A stretch of 64,000 nt of DNA from Flavobacteriaceae bacterium (GTDB taxonomy: Bacteria; Bacteroidota; Bacteroidia; Flavobacteriales; Flavobacteriaceae): assembly GCA_013373105.1 (NCBI GenBank), contig JABXIJ010000004.1, positions 1 to 64,000 on the forward strand. The letters run 5' to 3'. Both the position numbers and the translations under genes were made by a program. The first letter of the stretch is position 1. Each line of letters opens with the position of its first letter. Below are positions 45,390 to 53,993 of the stretch, one piece after another. The notes beneath the pieces are model-generated. The model ran no database searches, had not been told where the DNA came from, and was given only the letters and a program-made list of their open reading frames with translations.

Positions 45390-47207
45390 ATGAAATTAAA
45401 ATTTACACTTGTTTCAGCTATTTTATGCAGTATTCTTTCTTTAAATGCTCAAGAAAAAAATGAGATTCAAAAACTAGATACTGTGCTAATAAAATCAACA
45501 AGAATAGATGTACCCTTTAAAGAAAGTGCTAGAACTATTCAAATTATAACTGCAGAAACTATAAAAAGAAGTGCAGCTACTAATGTTGCAGATTTATTAC
45601 AGCAAGTTGCTGGTGTAGATATTAGAAGAAGAGGTACAGGTGGTAGCCAAGCAGATTTATTTATAAGAGGTGGTGGATTCGATCAAACTTTATTGTTAAT
45701 TGATGGAATTAAAATGGATGACGCTCAAACAGGACATCATACCTTAAATGCAGCTTTACCTATTGAAGTTATAGAAAGAATTGAGATTGTAAAAGGTCCT
45801 GCTGCAAGAATTTTTGGTCAAAATGCATTTACTGGTGCTATTAATATTGTTACCAAAAAGAAATTAAACAGCACTTTATCAGCAAATGTAGAAGGAGGTT
45901 CTTTTGGACAAATTAATGCATCTGCAACATTTGCTAAAGAAACTGAAAACAGCACATTTATTGCTCATTTTGGTACTTTAAATTCTGATGGGTATAATAC
46001 TAATTTAGATTATAAAAATTACAATTATTTCTTTAAAGGAATCTTTAATAAAAATAAGCAGTCTATAAATGTAATTGCTACTTTCTTCGATAAAAAATTT
46101 GGAGCTCAAAATTTTTATACACCACCAAGCTTTGGTTTAAATGAGTATGAAGAAACACAAAATAGTTTAGTAGCAGTATCTACTACTTTTAGGTCAGAAA
46201 ACTTTAAAATTACACCAAGAGTATACTGGAGAAGAAGTCAAGATATTTTTTTATTACAAAGAGATAATCCTGCATTTTACAGAAACTTACACATAACAAA
46301 TAAAGTGGGTGCAGAAGCAAATGCTTCTTATTCATCAAAATTAGGAGTTACTGGTTTTGGATTAGATGTTTCTAGAGTATCAATCAGCAGTAATAATTTA
46401 GGAAAAAGAGACAGAATTATGGCTAACTTATTCTTAGAACATCGTTTTAAAACAGGCCCAATTGATATAACTCCAGGAGTAGCTGTTACTTATTTTTCAG
46501 ATTTTAAATTCCATGCCTTTCCTGGTTTAGATTTAGGTATGCAACTATCAGATAAATTAAGGTATTATTGGAATTTTGGTTATACTTATAGAATTCCAAC
46601 TTACACAGATTTATATTATAACGATAGTTCAACTTCAGGTAATCCAAACTTACTTCCAGAAGAAGCGATTGCTCAAGAAATGGGTCTTAAATACAGCAAT
46701 AATAACTTCTTTGCATCTTTTGCGTTATTTACAAGAGCATCAGATAATTTAATCGATTTTATTAGACCTGATGCAAATACCAATGTATTTATGGCAACTA
46801 ATATTGCGAAAGTTAATACTCAAGGATTTGAATTTGACGCAAATTATTCTTTTAAATTCAAAGGATTTAATCAATCTTTAGCAGTTGGATATACTTTCCT
46901 AGAAGATGATATCCAAGATCAAAATAGAGATTTATCACGTTATAGCTTAAATACATTAAAGCATCATTTTACAACAGGCTTAAGAACTCAATTGTTTAAA
47001 AATGTTTCACAGAATATTATTTACAAACATGCAGAACGTATAGATGGGCAGAGTTACAATGTTTGGGATGCTTCTATTATTGTTAGCTTAAATAAATTAG
47101 AGTTTAATTTTACTGCAAATAACATCTTTAATGCAGAATATGTAGAGTCAGGATTTTTACCTATGCCTTTAAGCAATGTTTTATTTGGTTTACGCTATTC
47201 ATTTTAA
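45390..47207 (+). CDS. TonB-dependent outer-membrane receptor
   Basis: A 605-residue BtuB-sized receptor. The start is ATG 45390 (MKLKFTLVSAILCSILSLNAQ, a signal peptide); an in-frame TTG at 45366 is rejected as it lengthens the signal. The plug domain spans about residues 35-150 (IQIITAETIKRSAATNVADLLQQVAGVDIRR... and RIEIVKGPAARIFG). The barrel ends with Phe (LFGLRYSF), as required by the barrel-assembly machinery. The substrate is unknown. Control by the divergent MocR-type regulator suggests a nitrogenous compound or vitamin, but this is a guess. No SusD partner is adjacent. Confidence 0.88.
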   Translation: MKLKFTLVSAILCSILSLNAQEKNEIQKLDTVLIKSTRIDVPFKESARTIQIITAETIKRSAATNVADLLQQVAGVDIRRRGTGGSQADLFIRGGGFDQTLLLIDGIKMDDAQTGHHTLNAALPIEVIERIEIVKGPAARIFGQNAFTGAINIVTKKKLNSTLSANVEGGSFGQINASATFAKETENSTFIAHFGTLNSDGYNTNLDYKNYNYFFKGIFNKNKQSINVIATFFDKKFGAQNFYTPPSFGLNEYEETQNSLVAVSTTFRSENFKITPRVYWRRSQDIFLLQRDNPAFYRNLHITNKVGAEANASYSSKLGVTGFGLDVSRVSISSNNLGKRDRIMANLFLEHRFKTGPIDITPGVAVTYFSDFKFHAFPGLDLGMQLSDKLRYYWNFGYTYRIPTYTDLYYNDSSTSGNPNLLPEEAIAQEMGLKYSNNNFFASFALFTRASDNLIDFIRPDANTNVFMATNIAKVNTQGFEFDANYSFKFKGFNQSLAVGYTFLEDDIQDQNRDLSRYSLNTLKHHFTTGLRTQLFKNVSQNIIYKHAERIDGQSYNVWDASIIVSLNKLEFNFTANNIFNAEYVESGFLPMPLSNVLFGLRYSF

Positions 47208-47243
47208 AAAGAGTTTCTAATTTAAAATTTGGTAACGTTTTAT

Positions 47244-47251
47244 TAACTTTG
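47244..47251 (+). promoter_or_regulatory. -7 promoter box before the cupin/JmjC gene
   Basis: TAACTTTG matches TAnnTTTG. It gives the oxygenase gene its own transcript start near 47257, apart from the TonB receptor gene, and leaves both Met codons (47265 and 47271) possible. Confidence 0.4.
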
Positions 47252-47270
47252 TGTAAATTTTTTAATGCAC

Positions 47271-48122
47271 ATGAGTTTGAATTTATCAGAAATTGATAGG
47301 GTAAAAACAATTACCAAAGAAGAATTTTTACAAAACTATTTTAAGCCTCAAAAACCTGTTGTTATTGAGCGATTTATCGAAGATTGGCCTGCTTTTAAAA
47401 AGTGGAACCTAGACTACATGAAAGAAATTGCAGGTGACAAAACAGTTCCTTTATATGATGACAGACCTGTAGATTATAAAGATGGTTTTAATGAACCTCA
47501 TGCAACTATGAAAATGTCTGAGTATATAGATTTACTCAAAAAAGAACCTACAAAATTTAGAATTTTTTTGTGGAATATTTTAAAAGAAGTTCCAATTTTA
47601 CAGAAAGACTTTTCCTATCCAGATTTTGGTTTAAAGCTTATGAAAGGTTTACCTATGTTGTTTTTTGGTGGTAAAGATTCTTATACTTTTATGCATTATG
47701 ATATTGATTTAGCTAATATTTTCCACTTTCATTTTCATGGAAAAAAACAAGTAATTTTATTCGATCAACAACAAAATAAACACCTATACAAAATACCTTT
47801 TTCTTTAATTACTAGAGAAGATATAGATTTTGCAAATCCAGATTTCGAAAAATGGCCAGCATTAAAAAAAGCAAAAGGACATATAGCAAATTTAGAACAT
47901 GGTAATGTTTTATACATGCCAGAAGGTTATTGGCATTACATGCGATATGTAACACCTGGCTTTTCTATGAGTTTAAGAGCCATAGCTAGAAATCCAAAGA
48001 ATTTAGGAAAGGCTATTTATAATGTTTTTATAATGCGCAGTATAGACAATCTAATGCGCAGAATCAGAGGGCAAAAATGGATTGATTGGAAAAACAACCA
48101 AGCTTTAAAAAACACAATTTAG
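47271..48122 (+). CDS. Cupin-like (JmjC/Cupin_8) Fe(II)/2-oxoglutarate oxygenase
   Basis: A 283-residue cytoplasmic protein of the JmjC hydroxylase superfamily. It begins with the RVKTITKEEFLQNYFKP...PVVIERFIEDWPAF element typical of Cupin_8 proteins. The iron ligands appear as HYD (His and Asp of MHYDIDLANIFHFHFHGKKQ) and the later His in YMPEGYWHYMRY. Members hydroxylate protein side chains or, rarely, RNA; the target is unknown. I prefer ATG 47271 (MSLNLSEID) over 47265, since family members start this way, but the two differ by only two codons. Confidence 0.82.
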   Translation: MSLNLSEIDRVKTITKEEFLQNYFKPQKPVVIERFIEDWPAFKKWNLDYMKEIAGDKTVPLYDDRPVDYKDGFNEPHATMKMSEYIDLLKKEPTKFRIFLWNILKEVPILQKDFSYPDFGLKLMKGLPMLFFGGKDSYTFMHYDIDLANIFHFHFHGKKQVILFDQQQNKHLYKIPFSLITREDIDFANPDFEKWPALKKAKGHIANLEHGNVLYMPEGYWHYMRYVTPGFSMSLRAIARNPKNLGKAIYNVFIMRSIDNLMRRIRGQKWIDWKNNQALKNTI

Positions 48123-48221
48123 AGCTCCTTAATTTTTTATTTATTAATTTATTCTTAACAGAATTAGGTCATTTTGAAATATTTTAACTATTGTTAGAGA
48201 CTCATTTGAAACTTCTAAAAC

Positions 48222-48374
48222 ATGATTTGCATTAATTGCAGCTCATCTTGAACGAGCTTACTCAGAAGAAAACCTTTTGTAAAGTTGATTCCAGAAACAA
48301 AGTCTTACGCTTGTAACGAGTGTAATACAAATTACACTTGGTTTAAACATGTAAAACTTTCTTGTAAAGTATAG
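48222..48374 (+). pseudogene. Mini zinc-ribbon protein gene with premature TGA
   Basis: Reading from ATG 48222 gives CINCSSS, a TGA at 48249-48251, then a frame with RRKPFVKLIPETKSYACNEC and NTNYTWF, stopping at TAG 48372-48374. Both CxxC pairs and the ETKSYACNECNTNYTW block match the intact gene that follows 50 bases downstream (TTKSYGCDKCNTKYTW). It is therefore a full-length copy disrupted by a single nonsense codon. The similarity was found by eye and shows a tandem duplication. Confidence 0.75.
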
Positions 48375-48424
48375 TTTACATTTTATTCACGCTTATTCTC
48401 TGATTTTTAGTACATTTAAAAAAA

Positions 48425-48589
48425 ATGAGAATGAAGAGATGCCCAAAATGTAAATCTGACTCTAAACATAGGTTAAAGAGATCAGATTTCATTCGCATAA
48501 TACCAACTACCAAGAGCTATGGTTGTGATAAATGCAATACAAAATACACATGGATTGGTTTAATTAATAGATCGTTTAGAATATATTAA
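48425..48589 (+). CDS. 54-residue zinc-ribbon protein
   Basis: An intact small frame, MRMKRCPKCKSD... to YGCDKCNTKYTWIGL, with two CxxC pairs 26 residues apart that should bind one zinc. There is a basic stretch between the pairs and a hydrophobic-aromatic C-terminus. Its size is just under the ORF threshold. Such mini-ribbons may bind RNA, DNA or protein; I assign no function. It is a tandem paralogue of the broken gene before it. The last 4 bases overlap the convergent rseP gene's stop. An alternative start is ATG 48431. Confidence 0.65.
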   Translation: MRMKRCPKCKSDSKHRLKRSDFIRIIPTTKSYGCDKCNTKYTWIGLINRSFRIY

Positions 48590-49932
48590 TTAAACAGTCT
48601 AAAAATATCATTACCATTTGCAAAAAGCAACAATGCAATAAGTATAATAAAACCTGTTACTTGCGCATATTCTAAGAATTTATCGCCAGGTTTTTTTCCA
48701 GTAATCATCTCCCATAAAGTAAACACTACATGACCACCATCTAAAGCTGGTATTGGTAATAAATTCATAAAACCTAACATAATAGATAAGAATGCTGTAA
48801 TATTCCAAAAGGATTGCGCACTAAATTCTTCAGGAAAAATACTACCAATTGAAATAAAACCTCCTAAACCTTTATAGGCACCAGTACTTGGATTAAAAAT
48901 CTTTTTTAATTGTTTTACATAGTCTGTAAGTGTTTTCCAAGACTTATTCCAACCTGCTGGAATTGCTGCTAAAAATGAGTATTCTTTATCAGCTAAATTG
49001 TAATAGCCTAGCTTTTCCAAATCTCTAAAAGAAACTGCAGAGAATAAAACACCTATTTTACCTTCATTAGTTATTTGAAGATTAATTTCTTTAGTTTCAT
49101 TACCTCTTAATATAGTTACAGGAACATTTTGACCTTTATATTTAGCTAAAATAGTTTCAGCTTCATCATAATACTTTAAAGGTTCTCCATTTACACCAGT
49201 AATAATATCTTTTACTTTTAATTCTGAATTTACATTTGGTGAATCTTCAGATATATTACCAATTACAAAAGGATATCTTGGAAATAAAAACGGACCAGCA
49301 TCTTTGCCTCTATCCATTAATTGAGATATAAAATTAGTTGGTATTTCTTTTTCTAAAACTTCTCCATTTCTTTCAATAGAATATTTTTCACCATTAATAA
49401 ATTCAAGTGATAATGCAGAGAATTTTTCAATTGCATTACCATCAACAGTTAAAATTTTATCTCCTGTTTGTAATCCTAAATTCATTGCTAATGAGTCTTG
49501 AACCCAAACACCATCTTTTACATTTTGATTTGGTAAATACTGTTCACCATAAGCCCACATTAACATAATGTATATAAAAATTCCTAAAACAAAGTTTACA
49601 AAAACACCACCTAACATAATAATTAAACGTTGCCAAGCTGGTTTTGCTCTAAATTCCCAAGGTTGTATGGGCTGTTTTAGTTGCTCTTTATCCATACTTT
49701 CATCAATCATACCAGCAATTTTTACATACCCGCCTAGTGGAATCCAACCAATTCCATAAACAGTTTCTCCAACTTTTTTCTTGATTAACGAAAACTTATA
49801 ATCAAAAAATAAATAGAATTTTTCAACTCTAGTTTTAAATAATTTTGCAGGTATAAAATGTCCTAATTCGTGTAAAACAATTAGTAAGGATAAGCTTAGT
49901 ATAAATTGAGAGGCTTTTATTAAAATTTCCAT
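48586..49932 (-). CDS. rseP: Site-2 intramembrane metalloprotease RseP
   Basis: Cuts anti-sigma factors or signal-peptide remnants within the membrane. The 448-residue protein has a first membrane segment with HELGHFIPAKLF (residues 21-32, zinc site), one or two PDZ-like domains in the middle (VWVQDSLAMNLGLQTGDKILTVDG; VKDIITGVNGEPL), and the third zinc ligand in LLPIPALDGGHVVF. No sigma/anti-sigma pair is visible nearby. It is upstream of nothing on its strand except its promoter. Confidence 0.93.
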   Translation of the reverse strand: MEILIKASQFILSLSLLIVLHELGHFIPAKLFKTRVEKFYLFFDYKFSLIKKKVGETVYGIGWIPLGGYVKIAGMIDESMDKEQLKQPIQPWEFRAKPAWQRLIIMLGGVFVNFVLGIFIYIMLMWAYGEQYLPNQNVKDGVWVQDSLAMNLGLQTGDKILTVDGNAIEKFSALSLEFINGEKYSIERNGEVLEKEIPTNFISQLMDRGKDAGPFLFPRYPFVIGNISEDSPNVNSELKVKDIITGVNGEPLKYYDEAETILAKYKGQNVPVTILRGNETKEINLQITNEGKIGVLFSAVSFRDLEKLGYYNLADKEYSFLAAIPAGWNKSWKTLTDYVKQLKKIFNPSTGAYKGLGGFISIGSIFPEEFSAQSFWNITAFLSIMLGFMNLLPIPALDGGHVVFTLWEMITGKKPGDKFLEYAQVTGFIILIALLLFANGNDIFRLFN

Positions 49933-49951
49933 TCAGGTATAATCAAATAGT

Positions 49952-49990
49952 TAAAAACGCACAAATGTACGTTTTTAGTAAGAGTTTCAA
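49952..49990 (-). promoter_or_regulatory. rseP promoter within an inverted repeat
   Basis: On the minus strand TTG (complement at 49988-49990), an 18-base spacer and TACATTTG (49969-49962) fit the Bacteroidota consensus. An inverted repeat with 8-bp arms (TAAAAACG at 49952-49959 and CGTTTTTA at 49970-49977) brackets the -7 box exactly, suggesting a regulator site; no regulator is assigned. Confidence 0.6.
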
Positions 49991-50100
49991 AAGTCTAATC
50001 TTATTTAGATTTTTCTTTTAACAAAGATTTTAGAGCTTTTTTACACTACTAACTTTCTTAAGAATTTGGTAAGCTTTAAATTTGCATAAAATTCATATTT

Positions 50101-50781
50101 ATGAGAGGTAGTTTACTTGGTAAGAATAAATCAATTTTACTTTTTTTTGTTGTTTTTACGGCTATTTCACTTCCTATTTTTTATCATTTATTAAAAGTTG
50201 ATAAAAAACTTAAAGTCTATAATCCTGCAGATGTTAATCCAAGTTTGGTTCACGAATCTATAAAACACATCACAAGAGATCATACTATTGCTGACTTCGA
50301 GTTAACGAATCAAAATGGAGAAACTATTACTCAAAAAAATTATAAGAATAAAATATATATTGCCGATTTTTTCTTTACACGTTGCACAAACATTTGTATA
50401 GCAATGGCATACAACATGAATGAATTGCAAGATTACTATAAGAATGATGATGATATTATGTTTTTATCGCACTCTGTAACACCAGTTATGGATAGTGTTC
50501 CTGTACTAAGAAAATATGCTGATGAAAAAGGTGTTATTGATGGTAAGTGGAATGTTACAACTGGACCAAAAAAACATATTTACGAATTAGCTCGTAAAAG
50601 CTATATGGCTGTTATTGATGAAGGTGATGGTGGTGAAGACGATTTTATTCATACAGAAAATTTTATTTTAGTAGATAAAGAAAGACGCATTAGAGGTTTT
50701 TATGATGGTACTGATAAAAAGGATATGGAAAAATTAAAAAAAGATATCATTTTGTTAAAAGATGAATATAGCAGAAAATAA
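50101..50781 (+). CDS. SCO1/SenC-family copper chaperone-like protein
   Basis: Thioredoxin-fold protein tethered by an N-terminal membrane segment (residues 12-29). The 226 residues include ADFFFTRCTNICIAM with the copper-binding CxxxC, and the distal His in DFIHTENFILVD. SCO proteins deliver copper to the CuA site of cytochrome oxidase or act as thiol reductases; a heme A synthase gene lies 6.7 kb downstream. A TAAATTTG box (50077-50084) precedes the ATG. Confidence 0.88.
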   Translation: MRGSLLGKNKSILLFFVVFTAISLPIFYHLLKVDKKLKVYNPADVNPSLVHESIKHITRDHTIADFELTNQNGETITQKNYKNKIYIADFFFTRCTNICIAMAYNMNELQDYYKNDDDIMFLSHSVTPVMDSVPVLRKYADEKGVIDGKWNVTTGPKKHIYELARKSYMAVIDEGDGGEDDFIHTENFILVDKERRIRGFYDGTDKKDMEKLKKDIILLKDEYSRK

Positions 50782-50782
50782 C

Positions 50783-50814
50783 TTGTTTAGAATCATTCTA
50801 AATGATTATCTTTG
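50783..50814 (+). promoter_or_regulatory. feo promoter with iron-box-like palindrome
   Basis: TTG at 50783-50785 and TATCTTTG at 50807-50814, 21 bases apart, flank a perfect palindrome TTTAGAAT-C-ATTCTAAA at 50786-50802. A repressor bound there would block RNA polymerase directly. The dyad and its position before feoA suggest a Fur- or DtxR-type metal-sensing repressor. The responsible protein is not in the window. Confidence 0.65.
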
Positions 50815-50832
50815 TTTCCCAAAATTAAATCC

Positions 50833-51057
50833 TTGAGCACAATTGCAAACTTAAAAATTGGTGAAACTGCTTATATAGCTGAAGAAACTCTAGATAATAT
50901 TCCTTTAAAATTATTAGAAATGGGTTGCTTACCTGGTGCTGAGGTTCAATTAATTCAAATAGCTCCTTTAAAAGATCCTTTATATATATGTGTTAATGGT
51001 AGTCACTTAGCTATTAGAAGAGAAACTGCAATAAAAATTCATGTTTTAAAGCAATAA
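50833..51057 (+). CDS. feoA: Ferrous iron transport protein A
   Basis: SH3-like cytoplasmic partner of FeoB. With the start at TTG 50833 (STIANLKIGETAYIAE) the protein has 74 residues, normal for FeoA. An in-frame TTG at 50812 lies inside the -7 promoter box and cannot be the start. The conserved KLLEMGCLPGAEVQLIQ and AIRRETA segments are present. It is followed by feoB after 3 bases. Confidence 0.93.
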   Translation: MSTIANLKIGETAYIAEETLDNIPLKLLEMGCLPGAEVQLIQIAPLKDPLYICVNGSHLAIRRETAIKIHVLKQ

Positions 51058-51060
51058 TTA

Positions 51061-53172
51061 ATGAGTACAAACACAATAAAAGTTGCTTTAATAGGTAATC
51101 CAAATACAGGTAAAACATCATTATTTAATCAGTTAACAGGATTAAAACAAAAAGTTGGAAACTACCCAGGAGTAACTGTAGATAAAAAATTAGGTAATGC
51201 TAAATTATCTAACAGTTACAATGCAATAATTACAGATTTACCAGGTACTTATAGCATAAACCCAACTTCTTTAGACGAGAGCATTGTACTAAAAACACTT
51301 TTAAATAAAGAGATTAGAACATCTCCTGACGTAATTTTAGTAATTGCAGATATCGATAATTTAAAGCGAAATCTACTCCTATTTTCACAAATTAAAGATT
51401 TAGAAATTCCTACTGTTTTAGCCATTAATATGGTAGATCAAATGGATAAAAAAGGAATTTCAATAGACATTAATTTACTTGAAAAAGAACTGAATACTGA
51501 AATTGTATTAATAAGTGCTCGTAAAAACAAGGGAATTCAAGAAATTAAAGAAGCAATAATTCGTTGTCATGTAGCAGCAAAAGCTTCTCCATTATGTAAT
51601 ATTAACAATAGAATTGATGCTGAATATTTTAAGGAATTAAAAAAAGTAAGCTCCAATTATACTTTGTATGAACTATGGTTAATGGTTACTCAAAACAACT
51701 TTCCAGACTCAATTACTGAGCAAGAAAAAGAGCAGCTTATTAAATTTCAAGAAGACACTACTAAACTTAAAAAATATCAACATAAAGAAACTATATATAG
51801 ATACCAAGAAATAAATAAAATTCTTAAAAAAACATATATTTTAGATAGATCTAAAGCAACTGATTTACGAAGTAAATTAGATAAGATTTTTACACATAAG
51901 ATATTTGGTTACCTTATTTTCTTTTCAATATTATTAGTCATTTTTCAATCTATTTTTGATTGGGCATCAGTTCCTATGGACTTTATCGATGCAACTTTTG
52001 CAGATCTTTCTAATTATGTAAAAGAATCGTTACCTGCAGGTATTTTTACAGATTTACTAACAGAAGGTGTTATTGCAGGAATTGGAGGTGTAGTTATTTT
52101 TATTCCACAAATTGCAATTCTATTTTTATTTATAGCCATTTTAGAAGAAACTGGTTATATGAGTAGAGTCGTTTTTTTAATGGATAAAATAATGAAACGC
52201 TTTGGTATGAATGGTAAGAGTGTAATTCCATTAATATCTGGAACAGCTTGTGCAATACCAGCAATAATGGCAACCAGAACTATAAGTAATTGGAAAGAAA
52301 GGTTAATTACCATTTTAGTAACACCTTTTGCAACATGTTCTGCAAGGTTGCCTGTTTATGCAATTTTAATTGCGTTAGTTATACCTAATACTCAAATATT
52401 TGGTTTTCTAAACCTACAAGGTTTAGTATTATTATCATTATATGCTTTAGGTTTTTCAATGGCAATTTTATCAGGATATATTCTACATAAAGTTTTAAAG
52501 ATAAATACCAAGTCTTTCTTTGTAGTTGAAATGCCAGATTATAAATTACCTTCTTTTAAAAATGTTTTTTATGAAGTTGTAGAAAAAACGAAAGCATTTG
52601 TAATTGGAGCAGGAAAAATAATTTTAGCGCTATCAATTGTTTTATGGTTCTTAGCATCAAATGGTGGTGAAGATTATAAAAATGCTGAACAAAATGTTAT
52701 ATCTAAAACTCAAAATAAAAATCTAAGTTCTATTGAGCTTGATAAAAAAATAGCATCAGAAAAACTAGAAAAATCGTATATAGGTATTTTAGGTAAATCT
52801 ATAGAGCCAATTATAAGACCTTTAGGTTATGATTGGAAAATTGGTATAGCTTTAATAACATCATTTGCAGCTCGTGAAGTTTTTGTTGGTAGCTTGGCAA
52901 CCATATATAGTGTAGATGCTGATGATGAAGATACTACAACTATTAAAGAAAAAATGGCTGCAGAAATAAGACCTTCTACTGGCGAAAAACTATTTACACT
53001 ACCTGTTGGATTATCATTACTAGTTTTTTATGCTTTTGCTATGCAGTGTATGGCGACTTTAGCTATAGTAAAAAGAGAAACCAAAAGCTGGAAATGGCCA
53101 ATAATTCAATTAGTTGCTATGGGTATTTTAGCATATATATCTTCATTAATAACCTATCAAATTTTAAGTTAA
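51061..53172 (+). CDS. feoB: Ferrous iron transporter B
   Basis: Main membrane protein for Fe(II) import. The 703 residues start with a GTPase domain: G1 GNPNTGKTS (about residues 13-21), G3 DLPGTYS and G4 NMVDQ. This is followed by a helical regulatory region and two gate repeats of membrane helices, with the conserved GTACAIPAIMATR and FATCSARLPVY motifs. The stop overlaps the start of the next small gene by one base. Expected to be induced under iron shortage from the operator upstream. Confidence 0.96.
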   Translation: MSTNTIKVALIGNPNTGKTSLFNQLTGLKQKVGNYPGVTVDKKLGNAKLSNSYNAIITDLPGTYSINPTSLDESIVLKTLLNKEIRTSPDVILVIADIDNLKRNLLLFSQIKDLEIPTVLAINMVDQMDKKGISIDINLLEKELNTEIVLISARKNKGIQEIKEAIIRCHVAAKASPLCNINNRIDAEYFKELKKVSSNYTLYELWLMVTQNNFPDSITEQEKEQLIKFQEDTTKLKKYQHKETIYRYQEINKILKKTYILDRSKATDLRSKLDKIFTHKIFGYLIFFSILLVIFQSIFDWASVPMDFIDATFADLSNYVKESLPAGIFTDLLTEGVIAGIGGVVIFIPQIAILFLFIAILEETGYMSRVVFLMDKIMKRFGMNGKSVIPLISGTACAIPAIMATRTISNWKERLITILVTPFATCSARLPVYAILIALVIPNTQIFGFLNLQGLVLLSLYALGFSMAILSGYILHKVLKINTKSFFVVEMPDYKLPSFKNVFYEVVEKTKAFVIGAGKIILALSIVLWFLASNGGEDYKNAEQNVISKTQNKNLSSIELDKKIASEKLEKSYIGILGKSIEPIIRPLGYDWKIGIALITSFAAREVFVGSLATIYSVDADDEDTTTIKEKMAAEIRPSTGEKLFTLPVGLSLLVFYAFAMQCMATLAIVKRETKSWKWPIIQLVAMGILAYISSLITYQILS

Positions 53173-53291
53173 TGCAAGAAGTTTTAGTTTATATACTAGT
53201 ATTTTTAGCAGTGTTATTTTTGGTTAAAAAATATATATTACCATCAAAAAAAGGCAATAATTCATGTAGTTCAGATTGTAATTGCCATTAA
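53172..53291 (+). CDS. FeoB-associated Cys-rich membrane protein
   Basis: A 39-residue protein (MQEVLVYILVFLAVLFLVKK...) with one membrane helix and a Cys-rich tail SCSSDCNCH. It starts with an ATG that shares one base with the feoB stop, a strong sign of coupling. Small Cys-rich proteins of this type follow feoB in many Bacteroidota and Firmicutes and may assist iron handling. A longer in-frame reading starting inside feoB is not credible. Confidence 0.85.
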   Translation: MQEVLVYILVFLAVLFLVKKYILPSKKGNNSCSSDCNCH

Positions 53292-53365
53292 TTTCTTAAC
53301 ACAAAATTAGCAGTACAGCCTTAGACTATTTTCTAAATTTGATAAATTTTTAAAAAACCATTACA

Positions 53366-53914
53366 ATGAAAAAAATATTCCTTTACGTAAGTATTTTAAG
53401 TGTTTCTCTATTAACTACAATAGATACTAATGCACAACAAAAATTCCCAAAGATGGATGTTAGTCCAATGGACGCAGCTTCTTATCCAACAAATTGGAGA
53501 GAAGCTAACAAACTGGTAAAAGTAGTTTACAGTAGACCTCAATTAAAAGGTAGAGAATTAGAAAAATTAGCCCCAAAAGGTAAAGTTTGGAGAACTGGAG
53601 CTAATGAAGCTGCTGAAATTACTTTTTATAGCGATGTTAATTTTGGAGGAAAAGATATTGCTGCTGGAACGTATTCATTATTTAGTATTCCAGGTGATGA
53701 CGAGTGGACAGTAATAATTAGCAACCAAAGAAATATTTGGGGTTCGTATTTTTATAAAGAAGCAGAGGATGTAGCTAGAGTTACTGCATCAGTTTCTGAA
53801 TCAGATGAAAATATAGAAGCTTTTTCAATTGTTTTTGATGGTGAAGAAGATAATGCAACCATGCATATGGGTTGGGGAAAATTAATTGTTTCTGTACCTG
53901 TTGAGAAAAAATAA
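53366..53914 (+). CDS. DUF2911 domain-containing exported protein
   Basis: A 182-residue protein with a signal peptide of about 23 residues (cut near TNAQQKF). The rest matches the DUF2911 pattern as I know it: VKVVYSRPQLKGRELEKLAP, KVWRTGANEAAEITFYSDV, AAGTYSLFSIPG and the terminal MGWGKLIVSVPV. The function of the family is unknown; it is common in Bacteroidota. A -7-like box (TAAATTTG, 53334-53341) precedes it and a terminator follows. Confidence 0.85.
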   Translation: MKKIFLYVSILSVSLLTTIDTNAQQKFPKMDVSPMDAASYPTNWREANKLVKVVYSRPQLKGRELEKLAPKGKVWRTGANEAAEITFYSDVNFGGKDIAAGTYSLFSIPGDDEWTVIISNQRNIWGSYFYKEAEDVARVTASVSESDENIEAFSIVFDGEEDNATMHMGWGKLIVSVPVEKK

Positions 53915-53931
53915 CACTACAAAAACCAAAT

Positions 53932-53967
53932 AAAAAAAAGAGAAGCAAAATGCTTCTCTTTTTTTTT
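53932..53967. terminator. Bidirectional intrinsic terminator
   Basis: AGAGAAGCA / TGCTTCTCT stem with an AAA loop, A-run before and T-run after. The arms are identical to those of the galE terminator. It separates the DUF2911 gene from nrdA, which converges. Confidence 0.9.
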
Positions 53968-53993
53968 ATCAAACTTTTAATTTTTAATATTTT

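Noticed and set aside
48249..48251. In-frame TGA as selenocysteine or reassigned codon
   Set aside because: No SECIS-like hairpin is apparent, the intact paralogue has no Cys or Sec there, and no other gene in the window uses TGA as sense.
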